NCBI GenBank assembly: GCA_015066225.1
Contig: SVOT01000008.1
Coordinates: 1-64,000 of the forward strand
DNA: 64,000 nucleotides
Source of the DNA: Oscillospiraceae bacterium
GTDB lineage: Bacteria; Bacillota; Clostridia; Oscillospirales; Acutalibacteraceae
Direction: 5' to 3'
The notes beneath the pieces are model-generated. The model did not search any database, was not told the DNA's origin, and was given only the letters and a program-made list of their open reading frames with translations. Made by a program: the position numbers and the translations under genes. Below, in pieces: positions 8,591 through 17,324 of this stretch. Position 1 is the first letter of the stretch. Each line of letters starts with the position of its first letter.

Positions 8591-9355
8591 TTATTCAACT
8601 ATTTCGAAATTGCTTTCCTGTTCTTTTTCTGCCCTTTGCTTATCTCTTTCATTCTGAATAAGTGCTCTTATCTGCTCCGGCATTGCAAAGAAATCGTCCT
8701 TTGTGAGACCCTTTGTTTCAATGGGGTCAAGAAATGTTACGTAAACCGTGCCGGGAACAATATTACCCGTTTCCTCAAGCCTTTCACGGCTGCCCTCAAT
8801 AAGCACGGGCACAACCTTTGCGCCTGTTTCCATTGCGATTTTCATAGCACCGCCCTTGAATTTTCCAAGCTCGCCGTTTTTGCTTCTTGTGCCCTCCGGG
8901 AAAATAACAAGGCTTCTGCCGTTTTTGACCATTTCAATTGCATCGTGAAGAGATGACCTTGCGCCGTCCTTGTTTTTTCTGTCAACAAAAACACAGTCAA
9001 GAACCCACATCCATTGTTTAAGGAATGGGAAGGCGCTGAGCTCTTTTTTGGCAATAAACATAGGCATTTTGGGTGCATTAAGGAACACAGCGGGGATGTC
9101 AAACATACCCGAATGGTTGGGTGTGTAGATTATGGGCTCGTCTGCGGGAACTTTTTCAACACCCTTTACAACGAACTTTACCCCTGCCATATCAATAAGG
9201 GGATTGAGCCAGTTTCGTACATTTTCGTCAACGAGTGGCTTGTATTCCTCCCACTTGCCTTCTTTTTTGAGCTTCATTGCAACCTTGAGCTCGGGTGTGT
9301 AGCCGAGAAGTGAGGTTAAAAATTTAGTGTACCATTTTACAGTAAAAGCGTTCAT
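8591..9355 (-). CDS. plsC: 1-acyl-sn-glycerol-3-phosphate acyltransferase (PlsC family)
   Basis: A membrane-associated acyltransferase making phosphatidic acid from lysophosphatidic acid. The 254-residue product has the catalytic motif NHSGMFD (H-x4-D), the phosphate-binding FPEGTRS motif and a third conserved block (GAKVVPVLIEGS). The N-terminus carries a moderately hydrophobic segment. Ribosome binding site GGAGA upstream. Neighbours are unrelated and it is probably monocistronic. Exact acyl-acceptor preference cannot be told from sequence. Confidence 0.85.
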   Translation of the reverse strand: MNAFTVKWYTKFLTSLLGYTPELKVAMKLKKEGKWEEYKPLVDENVRNWLNPLIDMAGVKFVVKGVEKVPADEPIIYTPNHSGMFDIPAVFLNAPKMPMFIAKKELSAFPFLKQWMWVLDCVFVDRKNKDGARSSLHDAIEMVKNGRSLVIFPEGTRSKNGELGKFKGGAMKIAMETGAKVVPVLIEGSRERLEETGNIVPGTVYVTFLDPIETKGLTKDDFFAMPEQIRALIQNERDKQRAEKEQESNFEIVE

Positions 9356-9442
9356 AGCCGTTCTCCGTTTCTTTTAATTCCATATCATTTTACCATAGGC
9401 ACACAAAAATTCAAGTAAAAAATAAAATAAAGTGACTTTTTG

Positions 9443-9471
9443 TTGAATGGGGCAGAAACCTGTGGTAAAAT
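9443..9471 (+). promoter_or_regulatory. Promoter of the glycosidase-like gene
   Basis: TTGAAT (9443-9448), 17-bp spacer, TAAAAT (9466-9471), preceded by TGG giving an extended -10. Confidence 0.55.
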
Positions 9472-9499
9472 ATAGCAAATACTTTTGTGGAGGAGCATT

Positions 9500-11749
9500 A
9501 TGAATAAACAATTCTCCGAATTCAATATAAAAGCTGAGGATTCACAGGCGATTTATGCAGCAGAGCTTTTCAAAAAAGAGCTCTCAAAAAGAACCTGTGC
9601 CCCCATTTCAATAAACAACAGCGACACCCCGAATTTCCGCTTTGTTACCTGCCCCGATTTTGAGAATAAGGACTGCTTCACCATATCCCTTGATGAGTGG
9701 GGTTGCCTTGAGTTTTCAGCCCAAACGGTAAGGGGTCTTATTTATGCATATTCCCGTTTCCTCAAAAAAACAACCTTTAAAAACGGGGAAAATATCCTTA
9801 TCGAGGACATCAGCGGTTTTTATAAGCCTCAAAAACAGATAAGGGGGCATCAGGTGGGCTACAGAACAACCCCCAACACCTATGATGCCTGGGATTATGA
9901 CCAATATTTCCAATACTACCTTGATATGATGGCATTCTGCACCAACACCGTTGAACACAACGGCACAAGGCCCGACAAAAACTTCCGCAATGCCCTTATG
10001 AAATATGAGCAATACGAGTTCCTTGTTGAGGCCTCACGCCTTGCGGACGAGGTTGACCTTGACGTTTCGCTGTGGCACGCAAACAGCGACAACGAAACCG
10101 AGGAAGAGGCCCTTCGCCTGCGTGACGAATTATATAAAAATATGCCACGCCTCAACATCATTTTCCCGCCCGGTGGCGACCCCGGAAAGCTCCCTGCAGA
10201 TGTTTTTGTTGACAGATGTAAAAAAATATCAGAGGTTCTGCGAAAGCACCACCCCGATGCTCTTATGCACCCCTCTGCACAGGCTCCCCACGAGTACCGT
10301 GACTGGGGCGAGGTTTTTGCCCGTGAAATGGCAGAAAAGCCTGCCGGCATAGATGCTGTTATTATGGGCCCCAACCACGCATTCCCGATGCACGAATTAC
10401 GTAAAAGAATTGATTCAAAATACCCCCTCAGATTTTATCCGGATATCACTCACAACCTGCGTTGCGAATACCCTGTAAACTTTCTTGAGGATGACTGGCA
10501 CTACGCCTATGCCGCAACGCTTTCACGTGAAAGCGTAAACCCCCGCCCCCTGGAGCTTCGCACTCTTCACAGGCTTTTCTCCCCCTATACCATAGGAAGC
10601 GTCAGCTACTCCGAGGGTGTGCACGATGACCTGAACAAAGCAATCTGGTCGGCTCTTGAGTTTGATTGCAACACTCCCCTCAGAGAAATCGTCACCGATT
10701 ACGCACGCTACTATCTCCACGGCGCCGACGAAGAAAAGCTTGCAGATTGCATTTTTATGCTTGAGAAAAACTGGCAGAGCCCCCCCGAGGAAAACCCCGT
10801 TATCGACCTCTGCTATAACTCGTTCCTTGAATTGAAGCGTGACTTCCCCCACCTTTCGGAAAACTGGCGCTTTGTGATGCACTATTTCCGTGCCTGCTGT
10901 GATAAGCTGGTTAAGGACCGCCGTGTTTTTGAGCTTGAGCTTTGCGAAGAAGCAGAAAGCATAATTATGCGTTCAACTAAAAACACCGCCGAAGAAGCTG
11001 TAAAAAAAGCTCTTGAAATTCTCCGAAAGCCATTTAGCGAAAAATACAGCGAGCTGCGCCGTGAAATTGACGAATTGGGCGAAAAGCTCTTCAGGCTCAT
11101 CGGCTTGCAGTTAGACGTTGAGCATTACTGTGCAGACAGCTGGGAGCGTGGCGCAACTCTTGACACCATTGACAACAACGTAACCGACAGAGCATACCTC
11201 ATAACAAAGCTTACCCACGCCTTGGAGAAGCCTGTGGGTGAGATGTGCAAATATGCGAAAAAACTGTTCACTTTAAGGAAATCACGCTACGGCGAGGTTT
11301 ATTACTCCGTAGCTCTTCACAACCTCAACGCCCTGGGGGTACGTCAAAAGGGCGAATTTTATATGGATGTTTATGCCGACAAGCCCTATTCAAAAGAAAA
11401 ATCAATGCCGATGGCGATGACAAAGCTCTTTGACCACTTCAATTTCGAGGCAAAATTCGGTGGCTTCTTACCCGAAACCGATTACAACCTCACCGTGGTT
11501 TACAGAAGTGATAACAATGAAGAAATCGACCGCCACACCGTTACTGCAAACGGCAGAACAATATATTGCGGCAAGCAATTCGGCGGGGCTGAAAACCCCG
11601 AATTTGACAAGGATTTTCTTGTTGACGGCTTCGAAAGTGCAACCTACGCACTCCCCCGCAAATATTTAAAAAACGGCACGCTTGAGCTCACAATATCCGA
11701 GCCCACCGAGGGCTTCAAGCTCTGCGAGCTGTGGATAACCCCTGTATAA
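9500..11749 (+). CDS. Large cytoplasmic glycoside-hydrolase-like protein, family unassigned
   Basis: A 749-residue protein without a signal peptide. Residues 1 to about 110 look like the small alpha/beta domain that precedes the barrel in alpha-glucuronidases and GH20 enzymes: alternating strands ending TVRGLIYAYSRFL. A probable TIM barrel follows (about 115-450), with strand ends IRGHQVGYRTTPN, DLDVSLWHANSD, LNIIFPPGGDPG and DAVIMGPNHAFP, and then a helical region. The C-terminus (about 610-749) is beta-rich and ends with a possible carbohydrate-binding or sandwich domain. The ATG at 9500 is chosen because GGAGGA lies 5 bp upstream; an upstream TTG at 9485 is less likely. I cannot name catalytic residues or substrate. 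It probably acts on an imported oligosaccharide. Confidence 0.55.
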   Translation: MNKQFSEFNIKAEDSQAIYAAELFKKELSKRTCAPISINNSDTPNFRFVTCPDFENKDCFTISLDEWGCLEFSAQTVRGLIYAYSRFLKKTTFKNGENILIEDISGFYKPQKQIRGHQVGYRTTPNTYDAWDYDQYFQYYLDMMAFCTNTVEHNGTRPDKNFRNALMKYEQYEFLVEASRLADEVDLDVSLWHANSDNETEEEALRLRDELYKNMPRLNIIFPPGGDPGKLPADVFVDRCKKISEVLRKHHPDALMHPSAQAPHEYRDWGEVFAREMAEKPAGIDAVIMGPNHAFPMHELRKRIDSKYPLRFYPDITHNLRCEYPVNFLEDDWHYAYAATLSRESVNPRPLELRTLHRLFSPYTIGSVSYSEGVHDDLNKAIWSALEFDCNTPLREIVTDYARYYLHGADEEKLADCIFMLEKNWQSPPEENPVIDLCYNSFLELKRDFPHLSENWRFVMHYFRACCDKLVKDRRVFELELCEEAESIIMRSTKNTAEEAVKKALEILRKPFSEKYSELRREIDELGEKLFRLIGLQLDVEHYCADSWERGATLDTIDNNVTDRAYLITKLTHALEKPVGEMCKYAKKLFTLRKSRYGEVYYSVALHNLNALGVRQKGEFYMDVYADKPYSKEKSMPMAMTKLFDHFNFEAKFGGFLPETDYNLTVVYRSDNNEEIDRHTVTANGRTIYCGKQFGGAENPEFDKDFLVDGFESATYALPRKYLKNGTLELTISEPTEGFKLCELWITPV

Positions 11750-11787
11750 TTATATGACCGTCTTTGTAATAATTTTGTAATTAATTG

Positions 11788-11817
11788 TTGCAAATGGCGG
11801 TCCTTTTGTGGTATTAT
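11788..11817 (+). promoter_or_regulatory. Promoter of the zinc-ribbon/TPR membrane protein
   Basis: TTGCAA (11788-11793), 18-bp spacer, extended -10 TGG-TATTAT (TATTAT at 11812-11817). Confidence 0.5.
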
Positions 11818-11855
11818 GTTTTATGTATGATTTTAATACTCAATAAGGAGACGTT

Positions 11856-14288
11856 ATGATTAGAATAATTTGTTCTCAATGCAAAAACGCATACCTTGAA
11901 AACAACGGCGAAAAATACACCTGCCCCTCCTGCGGTGCAGAGATGTCTGCCGAGCTCGAAAATCTCGTTCTGGGTATCCAGAATTACAACGAGAAGGACT
12001 ATCCGGCTGCCGCTGATTTTCTTATGAAATATATCGTCAAAAACGGTGCAGACCCAAGAGCAATTTTCTACAAGGCTCTTTGCGATGCCTATATGACTAT
12101 TGACGGCGAAACCGATTCCATCAGCGAAACCTATGAAAAAATCCTCGAATGCTTCAAGGATTTTTCAAAGGAGGATTTCCCACAATATGTTGCGCTTGCA
12201 AACGACGAGGTAAGATTCCTCGAAAAAGCATTTGCCGAACAGCACGTTCTCACCCTTGAAAGTGCAGATGCCGAAAAAATCAAAGCAGAGGTTGCGGCTA
12301 TTCTTGCCATTCAGAAGGAGGCAAGAGATTTCCGCCTTGCTTTGACGGACGTTGTTATAAAATACAACGAAACAGCCGAAAGAAAGCTTGCTGTCAGATT
12401 CTCTGAATGCTACATTGTGGGCAAAGCAATTGCAGAAACCGTGGGCGACAAAACCTTCGACAAAATTGTTGAGGACATTGAAAACCACACAGTTTTCACA
12501 GGAATCCTTTCAACAAACATCAAAAATCTTGAAATATACCTCAGATGTATCGTGATGTTTTTCAAACGCAGTCACGAGAAATACGAGTTTTTGAAAGAAC
12601 AGTCACAGAAATTCATCGATATTGCCCGTTTGCTTGAAAAGGGTCAGTACAACACAATAACAGGTGTTGAAGCCGTTTCCGAAAAGCTCATAAAGGAATC
12701 CTACGATTTTCTCTATGAAAGCTACAACGAGCACTACGATGAGCAAATTGATATGCAGACCGAGTCTGTCATTATCCTTGAGCCCGAAAATCCGGAGGAT
12801 ATTACCATAATTGCCGAAGAGACTGAGGCGGAAGAAGCAGATGCAGAAGAAGTAGCTCCCGTTGAAAACGGCGAAGCAGATGTTGAAGAAGCTGTTTCAC
12901 TCACCGGGGAAGCAGAAGAAAGTGCTACAACCGACGATTTTGTCCTCGTTGCAGACGACGAGCCCGCCGAAGCAGAAGAGGCTGTTGAGGAAGAGGCTGT
13001 TGAGGAAGAGGCTGTTGCCGAAGAACCTGCTGAGGCGGATGAAGCAGAAGAGCTCTCAGAGGATGATATCATAGAAATCCCCGCCGAGGCTGAAAATGAA
13101 GTTATTGAAACCACTGAAGAGCCTGAGGATATTTCATCATCAACTCTTGAAGACAGCGAAATCATCGTAAAAACTCTTGCTGAGGTTAAGGAAGAAGCCG
13201 TTGCCGAGGAAATTACCGAGGCTCCCACTCAAGAGGAAGCTGAGCCCGAAAAAGAAGACGAAAAGGCAGAGGAGGCTGAAAAGCCCGAAGCTCCCCAACC
13301 AAAGCAAAAAAAGAAAAAGAGTAAAAAAGGCCTTGTGATTTTCCTGCTTGTAATTCTTATTGCCGCAGGTGTGGTCGCCTATAAAAAGGTTCCCGAAATG
13401 CTCAACAAAAGCAAATACGAGCAGGCTTCACAGCTCGCCGCTGACGGTAAATATTCAGAGGCAATCAGCGCCTTCAAATCCATTGAGGGTTATTCCGACA
13501 GCGCCGAAAAAATCAAGGAATGCACATACAACAGCGCCGTTGATTTGCAGGATAAGGGTAAATATACAGAGGCAAAAATCATCTTTGAAACCCTTGAGGG
13601 CTACAAGGATTGCTCAACAAGAATCCAGACCTGTATCTACGGGGAAGCAACTGCCGAGCTTGAAAAGGGCAGCTTTGACAAGGCGGCTGAGCTTTTCGGT
13701 AAAATAAAGGAATACGGCAACAGTGCCGAAATGATAACCGAATGCCAGTACAGACGTGCAAATTATCTCCTTGAAAACGGTCAGTACGAAAGTGCTATCA
13801 GCATTTTCAAAGACATTAAGGACTATTCTGACTGCAAGGAAAAGATTAACGAAGCAAAGTATCTTTATGTAACAAACAACCTGGATAAAGAGAATAAAAC
13901 AACAGTTAAATATCTCAAGGAGCTTGCAAAGATGAAATACCGCAACTCCGTTGACCTTAAAAAAGAGCTTCTTGATCCCGCTGCAACAATCAAATCCTTT
14001 GTCAACTACGACGTTACCGATATGGAAACAAGCCTCACAAAATGCGACGCTTCAAAATCCATTTATTTCCACGTTGTTGTTGATAACGAGGAGTACTATA
14101 ACCGTACCCTCACCTTTAAATACACAACGGGCTACGGCTACCACGAGCAGAAAACAGTAACCTTCACCGAAGCAAACAACAGCGGTATTATGGCTTACCC
14201 TGCGGTTCACCAGAGTGGCTACTCCGTTACGTTTGAGCTCATCGCCGACAGCGGAGAGGTTCTTACCAGTCAGACTATAAACTTCTAA
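11856..14288 (+). CDS. Zinc-ribbon, acidic-linker, single-TM protein with C-terminal TPR-like repeats
   Basis: An 810-residue protein of mosaic design. Residues 5-30 form a zinc ribbon (CSQC...CPSCG). Residues of about 35-290 are a helical cytosolic region. Residues of about 300-480 are an extremely acidic Glu/Ala-rich low-complexity linker. A basic patch (KQKKKKSKKG) precedes one transmembrane helix (about 490-510, GLVIFLLVILIAAGVVAY). After the membrane come four repeats of about 40 residues with the theme YEQAxxLxxxGKYxEAIxxFxxIEGYxDSxEKIKEC, as in TPR-like stress or substrate-scanning proteins, then a beta-rich tail. Likely topology has the zinc ribbon inside and the repeats outside. Function unknown. 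AAGGAG ribosome binding site. Confidence 0.7.
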   Translation: MIRIICSQCKNAYLENNGEKYTCPSCGAEMSAELENLVLGIQNYNEKDYPAAADFLMKYIVKNGADPRAIFYKALCDAYMTIDGETDSISETYEKILECFKDFSKEDFPQYVALANDEVRFLEKAFAEQHVLTLESADAEKIKAEVAAILAIQKEARDFRLALTDVVIKYNETAERKLAVRFSECYIVGKAIAETVGDKTFDKIVEDIENHTVFTGILSTNIKNLEIYLRCIVMFFKRSHEKYEFLKEQSQKFIDIARLLEKGQYNTITGVEAVSEKLIKESYDFLYESYNEHYDEQIDMQTESVIILEPENPEDITIIAEETEAEEADAEEVAPVENGEADVEEAVSLTGEAEESATTDDFVLVADDEPAEAEEAVEEEAVEEEAVAEEPAEADEAEELSEDDIIEIPAEAENEVIETTEEPEDISSSTLEDSEIIVKTLAEVKEEAVAEEITEAPTQEEAEPEKEDEKAEEAEKPEAPQPKQKKKKSKKGLVIFLLVILIAAGVVAYKKVPEMLNKSKYEQASQLAADGKYSEAISAFKSIEGYSDSAEKIKECTYNSAVDLQDKGKYTEAKIIFETLEGYKDCSTRIQTCIYGEATAELEKGSFDKAAELFGKIKEYGNSAEMITECQYRRANYLLENGQYESAISIFKDIKDYSDCKEKINEAKYLYVTNNLDKENKTTVKYLKELAKMKYRNSVDLKKELLDPAATIKSFVNYDVTDMETSLTKCDASKSIYFHVVVDNEEYYNRTLTFKYTTGYGYHEQKTVTFTEANNSGIMAYPAVHQSGYSVTFELIADSGEVLTSQTINF

Positions 14289-14293
14289 AAATT

Positions 14294-14330
14294 ATGAGTC
14301 GAAACTTTTGCGTTTCGACTCATTTTTTTA
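14294..14330. terminator. Bidirectional terminator
   Basis: A 12-bp stem (14294-14305 with 14312-14323), loop TTTTGC, then T7. It lies between the convergent genes ending at 14288 (+) and 14328 (-). Confidence 0.9.
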
Positions 14331-14606
14331 TTGTGCAATATCAGAAACAATCCTTGAACCGTCAGTCATCATTTCAGAAAGTCCTTCCGAAACGTTTGTG
14401 ATTGCATCACCCAAAGCACCGTTATCATCGGTACCGGAAACGTCTGTTATCATTCCCGAATTTGTTGTTGAGGGTCTTTCTGTTGTCGAGGATGTTGAAG
14501 TTGTTGACGTCATACCCTCGTTCTTTTCCTCACCGCAACCGGTAAAAACAAACGCCATACAGCCGACAAGCAGGATTACCGCAAAAATCGCAATAATTTT
14601 CTTCAT
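14328..14606 (-). CDS. Small Thr/Ser-rich lipoprotein
   Basis: A 92-residue predicted lipoprotein: MKKIIAIFAVILLVGCMAFV then lipobox FTGC, followed by a Thr/Ser/Glu-rich linker and a short C-terminal segment without recognisable fold. Probably anchored outside the membrane. It follows ypeB on the same strand with a gap of about 80 bp and may be co-transcribed. The spore-specific location suggested by that neighbour is only inference. Confidence 0.65.
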   Translation of the reverse strand: MKKIIAIFAVILLVGCMAFVFTGCGEEKNEGMTSTTSTSSTTERPSTTNSGMITDVSGTDDNGALGDAITNVSEGLSEMMTDGSRIVSDIAQ

Positions 14607-14686
14607 AAACTCACGTCCTTTCCGGAGAAAACTATCTGAAACTCCTTTATAATTATCCCCCGAAAATTCAGAAATATTACTTGCTT

Positions 14687-16027
14687 TTATTTTGTCAGCA
14701 CACCTCTGTCAGAATAAAGCAGAATAAGAATATCCTTTTCCGCTCCTGTGACGGGGTCAATATAAATGAGCACCTCCTGAGAATTTTCGTCCTTACAGCG
14801 GTATTCATAGGTAAATTCCTCAGTTTCCCATTCCGTGGGGATATACGCCTTTTTAGACGAAATAACCGTCAATCCCTCTTTAATCAGCTTTTCACCCGAT
14901 TTTAAAGTGTATTTGATATTTTCGGGTAACGTTCTTTTTGTGTGATTCATAAGGTAGCCCGTTGCATCAAAAGCAATGATTTCGCCGTTGTCAAGTGCCA
15001 CGCTGACCTTTATGAGGTCTGTGTAGTATGTGACACCGCCCTCATAATATGCAAAATTCACGGTGCATACGCCGTCTGTGATGCTGTAATAGCTGTCCTT
15101 TATGCTTTTGTAGCCCTTTTTGCCAAGATATTCCTTGGCTTTTTCAATTGCTTTTTCGGGCTCGAGCTTTCCTTCGCCCACAGCCCTGGTCGAAAGCACA
15201 AAGGAAACAAAACCACCCTTCTGAGTTACCGAAACCGACGTGTCGGCTGTATAGAAATTATAGGTGCTCAGATTGCTGTCGGTTTTGCCGGAAAAATACA
15301 ATTTATCTTCTCCTATACCAAGAAAATCCGCCGCTTTTTTCATTGCTTCTTGTTGCGATATTTTTTCTGATTTTTCTATCATAACAGATTTTTTGTTTGC
15401 AATGTGGTCCGAAAAAGGTCCGTCATAAATTAGGGTGGGGTAATCCTCAAGCACCTGATTTGTGTCATTGAGCTCGTTTCCGAGATAAAGCTTTTCCTCC
15501 CCGTCTGATTGAAGTGTGCTTTTCACCTGTTCAAAATCAAGTCCGCCGCTTTCCTCTTCATCAATAAGGTAATTAACGGTTTGTGAAAGCTTTTCGGAAT
15601 ATCCCTTTAATTTTCTGAGGTTTTCTGTTTCCTCCTTTGTGAGAGTTTTCCCTGCGGCGATTTTGTTGTTAAGAGAAAGTGTATATTCCCCAACCTGTGA
15701 CAAGAATTTATAAACGCCCGAAATCTCTGTGTTGCCGTCTGTTATTTCAGACAGGCTCTCTTTTGCAGATGAGCTTGAACGCCACAGCTTCGATGCAATA
15801 TCCATAAGCATCTCATCACTGCCGGCATACATACATTTGTAAAGATTAACGTCAATATCGTCAAGGTATGTTCCGAGCTGGGTAAGTGCCCTTTCTCTTG
15901 ATGCTCTCATCTGTAACTTCATAACGCCCACTTTATATGCGTTTGCTATACCCCAAGCGCCAAGAGCCACCACAAGAGCCGTCACGAAGCTGATAATTCT
16001 GACGGTTTTTCTTCTGCTTTTATACAT
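14687..16027 (-). CDS. ypeB: Spore germination protein YpeB
   Basis: In Bacillus, YpeB stabilises and localises the cortex-lytic enzyme SleB in the spore. The 446-residue protein has an N-terminal membrane anchor (IISFVTALVVALGAWGIANAY), a helical N-terminal domain and C-terminal repeated PepSY/YPEB domains (ISQQEAMKKAADFLGI, LEPEKAIEKAKEYLG). Start ATG 16025-16027 has AAGGAGC upstream; the upstream in-frame ATG lacks one. A sleB gene normally precedes ypeB, but none is adjacent here, so the partner must be elsewhere or replaced. Expression in the forespore is expected from the family but no sigma-G promoter was verified. Confidence 0.85.
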   Translation of the reverse strand: MYKSRRKTVRIISFVTALVVALGAWGIANAYKVGVMKLQMRASRERALTQLGTYLDDIDVNLYKCMYAGSDEMLMDIASKLWRSSSSAKESLSEITDGNTEISGVYKFLSQVGEYTLSLNNKIAAGKTLTKEETENLRKLKGYSEKLSQTVNYLIDEEESGGLDFEQVKSTLQSDGEEKLYLGNELNDTNQVLEDYPTLIYDGPFSDHIANKKSVMIEKSEKISQQEAMKKAADFLGIGEDKLYFSGKTDSNLSTYNFYTADTSVSVTQKGGFVSFVLSTRAVGEGKLEPEKAIEKAKEYLGKKGYKSIKDSYYSITDGVCTVNFAYYEGGVTYYTDLIKVSVALDNGEIIAFDATGYLMNHTKRTLPENIKYTLKSGEKLIKEGLTVISSKKAYIPTEWETEEFTYEYRCKDENSQEVLIYIDPVTGAEKDILILLYSDRGVLTK

Positions 16028-16118
16028 AAAAATTGCTCCTTCACATTTTATGTGAGAAGTTTTCCCGTATGTTAATAAAATATTCAATAAAAATACATTA
16101 AAAGTTCACGCAAAAGCA

Positions 16119-16148
16119 TTTACAAAATCCGCATATATATAGTATAAT
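16119..16148 (+). promoter_or_regulatory. Promoter of the desulfurase-thiI operon
   Basis: TTTACA (16119-16124), 18-bp spacer, TATAAT (16143-16148), 36 bp before the proposed start codon. Confidence 0.6.
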
Positions 16149-16183
16149 GAAGTGATTATTTATGTATTAAAGGGGGGGATTTT

Positions 16184-17320
16184 CTGATTGCATATTTTGA
16201 CAACAGCGCAACAACCAAGCCTTGCCAAGAGGCAGTTGCCGCCGCAAACGAAGCAATGACCTCTCTTTGGGGTAACCCCTCCTCCCTCCACGAATACGGC
16301 ACAAATGCAAGCGACGGGTTAAAATTTGCCCGCAGGCAGGTTGCGAATCTTCTGAAGGTCCCCGAAAATTCCTTTTTCTTCACTTCATCGGGCACAACAG
16401 CCAACAACACTGCCGTTTTCGGTGTGTGCGAAAAAATGCGCCGTGAGGGTAACAGAATAGTCACCACAACAATTGAACACCCAAGTGTTGCTGAGCCTGT
16501 AAAAAAGCTTGAGGCATCCGGGTTTGAAGTGGTTCGCATAAATCCCGACAAAAACGGTAAAATCTGCGAGGATGAATTTTTCTCCGCAATAAACGACAAA
16601 ACAATTCTTGTATCATGTATGGCGGTAAATAACGAGGTTGGCTCCGTTTTACCCGTGGGCAAAATCCGCTCTGCCGTAAGACGCAACAAAGCACCCGCCG
16701 TGATACACTCCGATTGCGTTCAGGCCTTGGGTAAAATCGCTGTAACGCCCCGTGATGTTGATGCCGACATAATCACCGTAAGCGGTCACAAAATCCACGC
16801 TCTCAAGGGCGTCGGCGGGATGTATTTAAAAAACAAAAGCCTCATAAAGCCCCACATCCTTGGCGGCGGTCAGGAACAAAGCATTCACTCCGGCACGGAG
16901 GCAACCCCCGCAATATTCTCATTCGGTGCCGCCGCAAATGTCGCAGGCGACGTGGCTGCAAACTCCGCCTATGTTGCAGAACTAAAAAAACAATTGCTGC
17001 AGGGCATAGAAAATATACCTTGCGTAACAATAAACTCCCCCGAGGATGCAATCCCCTATATTCTAAACATTTCAATCCTCGGTCTGCCCAGCCAGCCTAT
17101 TGTTAATTTTATGAGTGACAAGGGCATTTACATTTCCGCGGGCTCCGCCTGCAAAATGGGGCACAGAAGCCCTGTGCTCACGGCTATGGGTCTTGCACCA
17201 GAGGTTATAGACAGCGCTGTGAGAATCAGCCTGAGCAGATACAACACCCCTGAGGAAATAGATTACCTCATAAGCGCAATTAAAGAAGCCGCTCAGAAAT
17301 ACGGTAAAAAACAAAGGTGA
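16184..17320 (+). CDS. Cysteine desulfurase, NifS/IscS-like, non-ATG start
   Basis: A PLP enzyme releasing sulfur from cysteine, here probably feeding ThiI for tRNA 4-thiouridine. The conserved N-terminus IAYFDNSATTKP is encoded before the first ATG (16256). No ATG is available because in-frame stops lie at 16145 and 16148. The most likely start is CTG 16184 (378 residues), 5 bp after a long AAAGGGGGGG ribosome binding site; ATT 16187 is the alternative. Motifs: YFDNSATT near the start, SGTTANN, PLP lysine in SGHKIHALKG and the catalytic loop SAGSACKMGHRSP. ThiI starts 4 bp after the stop. Confidence 0.88.
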   Translation: MIAYFDNSATTKPCQEAVAAANEAMTSLWGNPSSLHEYGTNASDGLKFARRQVANLLKVPENSFFFTSSGTTANNTAVFGVCEKMRREGNRIVTTTIEHPSVAEPVKKLEASGFEVVRINPDKNGKICEDEFFSAINDKTILVSCMAVNNEVGSVLPVGKIRSAVRRNKAPAVIHSDCVQALGKIAVTPRDVDADIITVSGHKIHALKGVGGMYLKNKSLIKPHILGGGQEQSIHSGTEATPAIFSFGAAANVAGDVAANSAYVAELKKQLLQGIENIPCVTINSPEDAIPYILNISILGLPSQPIVNFMSDKGIYISAGSACKMGHRSPVLTAMGLAPEVIDSAVRISLSRYNTPEEIDYLISAIKEAAQKYGKKQR

Positions 17321-17324
17321 AAAA

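Noticed and set aside
12734-13228. A 164-codon Ser-rich ORF opposite the acidic linker
   Set aside because: It is the antisense of Glu/Ala codons (Ser/Ala/Thr low complexity) with no ribosome binding site.
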